A program made the position numbers and the translations under genes. From assembly GCA_013287435.1 (NCBI GenBank), contig JABDDU010000014.1, positions 1-36,716 of the forward strand: 36,716 nucleotides of DNA, given 5' to 3'. Origin of the DNA: Verrucomicrobiota bacterium (GTDB taxonomy: Bacteria > Pseudomonadota > Gammaproteobacteria > Coxiellales > Coxiellaceae). Each line of letters begins with the position of its first letter. The first letter of the stretch is position 1. The notes under the pieces were generated by a model. It was not told the origin of the DNA and ran no database searches. It worked only from the letters and a program-made list of their open reading frames with translations. Positions 36,353-36,716 of the stretch are shown one piece after another.

Positions 36353-36716
36353 TGCGATATGATCAGCTATTTCGATTAGATGGAAAGGTTGCAGTTGTCA
36401 CTGGCGCAGCGGGTATTTTGGGTTCAGAGTTTTGTGTAGCGCTGTCTGAGATGGGTGCGCTTGTTGCCTGTTTGGATGTTAACCCTAATGCTTTAACGCA
36501 ATTAAAAGACAGCATGAAAAAAGAATACGCGGATAGAAATATATTTTTATCTTGTGATGTTTCTGATCCCGCATCTGTTTCGCAAACGGTTGAAGAAATT
36601 ATTCAAACATTTTCGCACATCGATATATTACTCAATAATGCAGCAACAAAAGGAAAAGATGTGCGTGCGTGTTTCAATGATTTTTTCGATTATTCATTGG
36701 ATTTATGGCGTGAAAT
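36352..36716 (+). CDS. SDR oxidoreductase (PtmA-like), cut by the window end
   Basis: The first 121 codons of a classical SDR are present: LDGKVAVVTGAAGILGSEF for cofactor binding, CLDVNPNALTQL with the acidic NAD-preferring position, and DILLNNAATKG. The window ends before the Ser-Tyr-Lys active site. A cytidylyltransferase gene next to an SDR gene recalls the ptmB-ptmA pair of Campylobacter flagellin modification, so a role in nonulosonic acid formation is likely (inference). Confidence 0.82.
   Translation, partial: MRYDQLFRLDGKVAVVTGAAGILGSEFCVALSEMGALVACLDVNPNALTQLKDSMKKEYADRNIFLSCDVSDPASVSQTVEEIIQTFSHIDILLNNAATKGKDVRACFNDFFDYSLDLWRE

Overview
This window is AT-rich and densely coded. 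It looks like bacterial, most likely gammaproteobacterial, DNA. The gene content (ParA-type partition module, CopA-type ATPase, WbpL/WbpM-like O-antigen enzymes, pseudaminic acid genes) would fit the Legionellales or a similar AT-rich group. That placement is a guess from family resemblance; there is no rRNA or other phylogenetic marker here. No tRNA, rRNA, CRISPR array or intact transposase gene was seen.

Layout. (1) 1-2485: a plasmid-style maintenance module, a parA ATPase gene followed by a DNA-binding protein gene. The second gene carries thirteen contiguous 11-bp direct repeats inside its reading frame, plus three more and a 13-bp-arm hairpin further on. (2) About 2515-3660: remains of a copper-type P-type ATPase gene. 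It lacks its 5' half, is split by about 150 bp of foreign sequence, has a stop codon and has lost the GDGxND region. It marks the seam between the plasmid-like module and the rest. (3) 3748-36716: a large surface-polysaccharide locus made of short operons that change direction more than ten times, which suggests assembly by repeated cassette exchange.

The polysaccharide locus has these parts: a FemAB-like acyltransferase and a methyltransferase (3748-5686); an aldo/keto reductase, SpsF-type cytidylyltransferase and class III aminotransferase cassette (5832-8772); a DegT-like protein, a 40-codon remnant of an FAD oxidoreductase, a WbpM-like dehydratase and a WbpL-like initiating transferase (8782-12738); a heparinase II/III-like protein, two glycosyltransferases and a GNAT enzyme (13022-17415); rmlA-rmlB (17549-19413); pseI and pseG (19507-21749); a ketosynthase III, reductase, methyltransferase, acyl carrier protein and GNAT operon (21843-25203); pseC and pseB with a TIGR04372-like glycosyltransferase, an SDR and a methyltransferase (25196-30412); an OafA-like acyltransferase with an SGNH domain (30433-32478); a NeuD/PglD acyltransferase and a second TIGR04372-like protein (32537-34637); and a Gfo/Idh oxidoreductase, a frameshifted CMP-nonulosonate synthetase and an SDR (34732 to the end).

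Working model. PseB and PseC make the UDP-4-amino sugar, a GNAT enzyme acylates it, PseG removes UDP, PseI condenses the product with phosphoenolpyruvate, and a cytidylyltransferase activates the nonulosonic acid. The most interesting part is the ketosynthase-reductase-methyltransferase-ACP-GNAT operon next to pseG and pseC. It has the enzymes to build a short 3-hydroxyacyl group on its own carrier protein and transfer it to an amino sugar. The dedicated CMP-sugar synthetase near the right end is out of frame at a run of nine A residues, so it is either inactive, phase-variable or a sequencing artefact.
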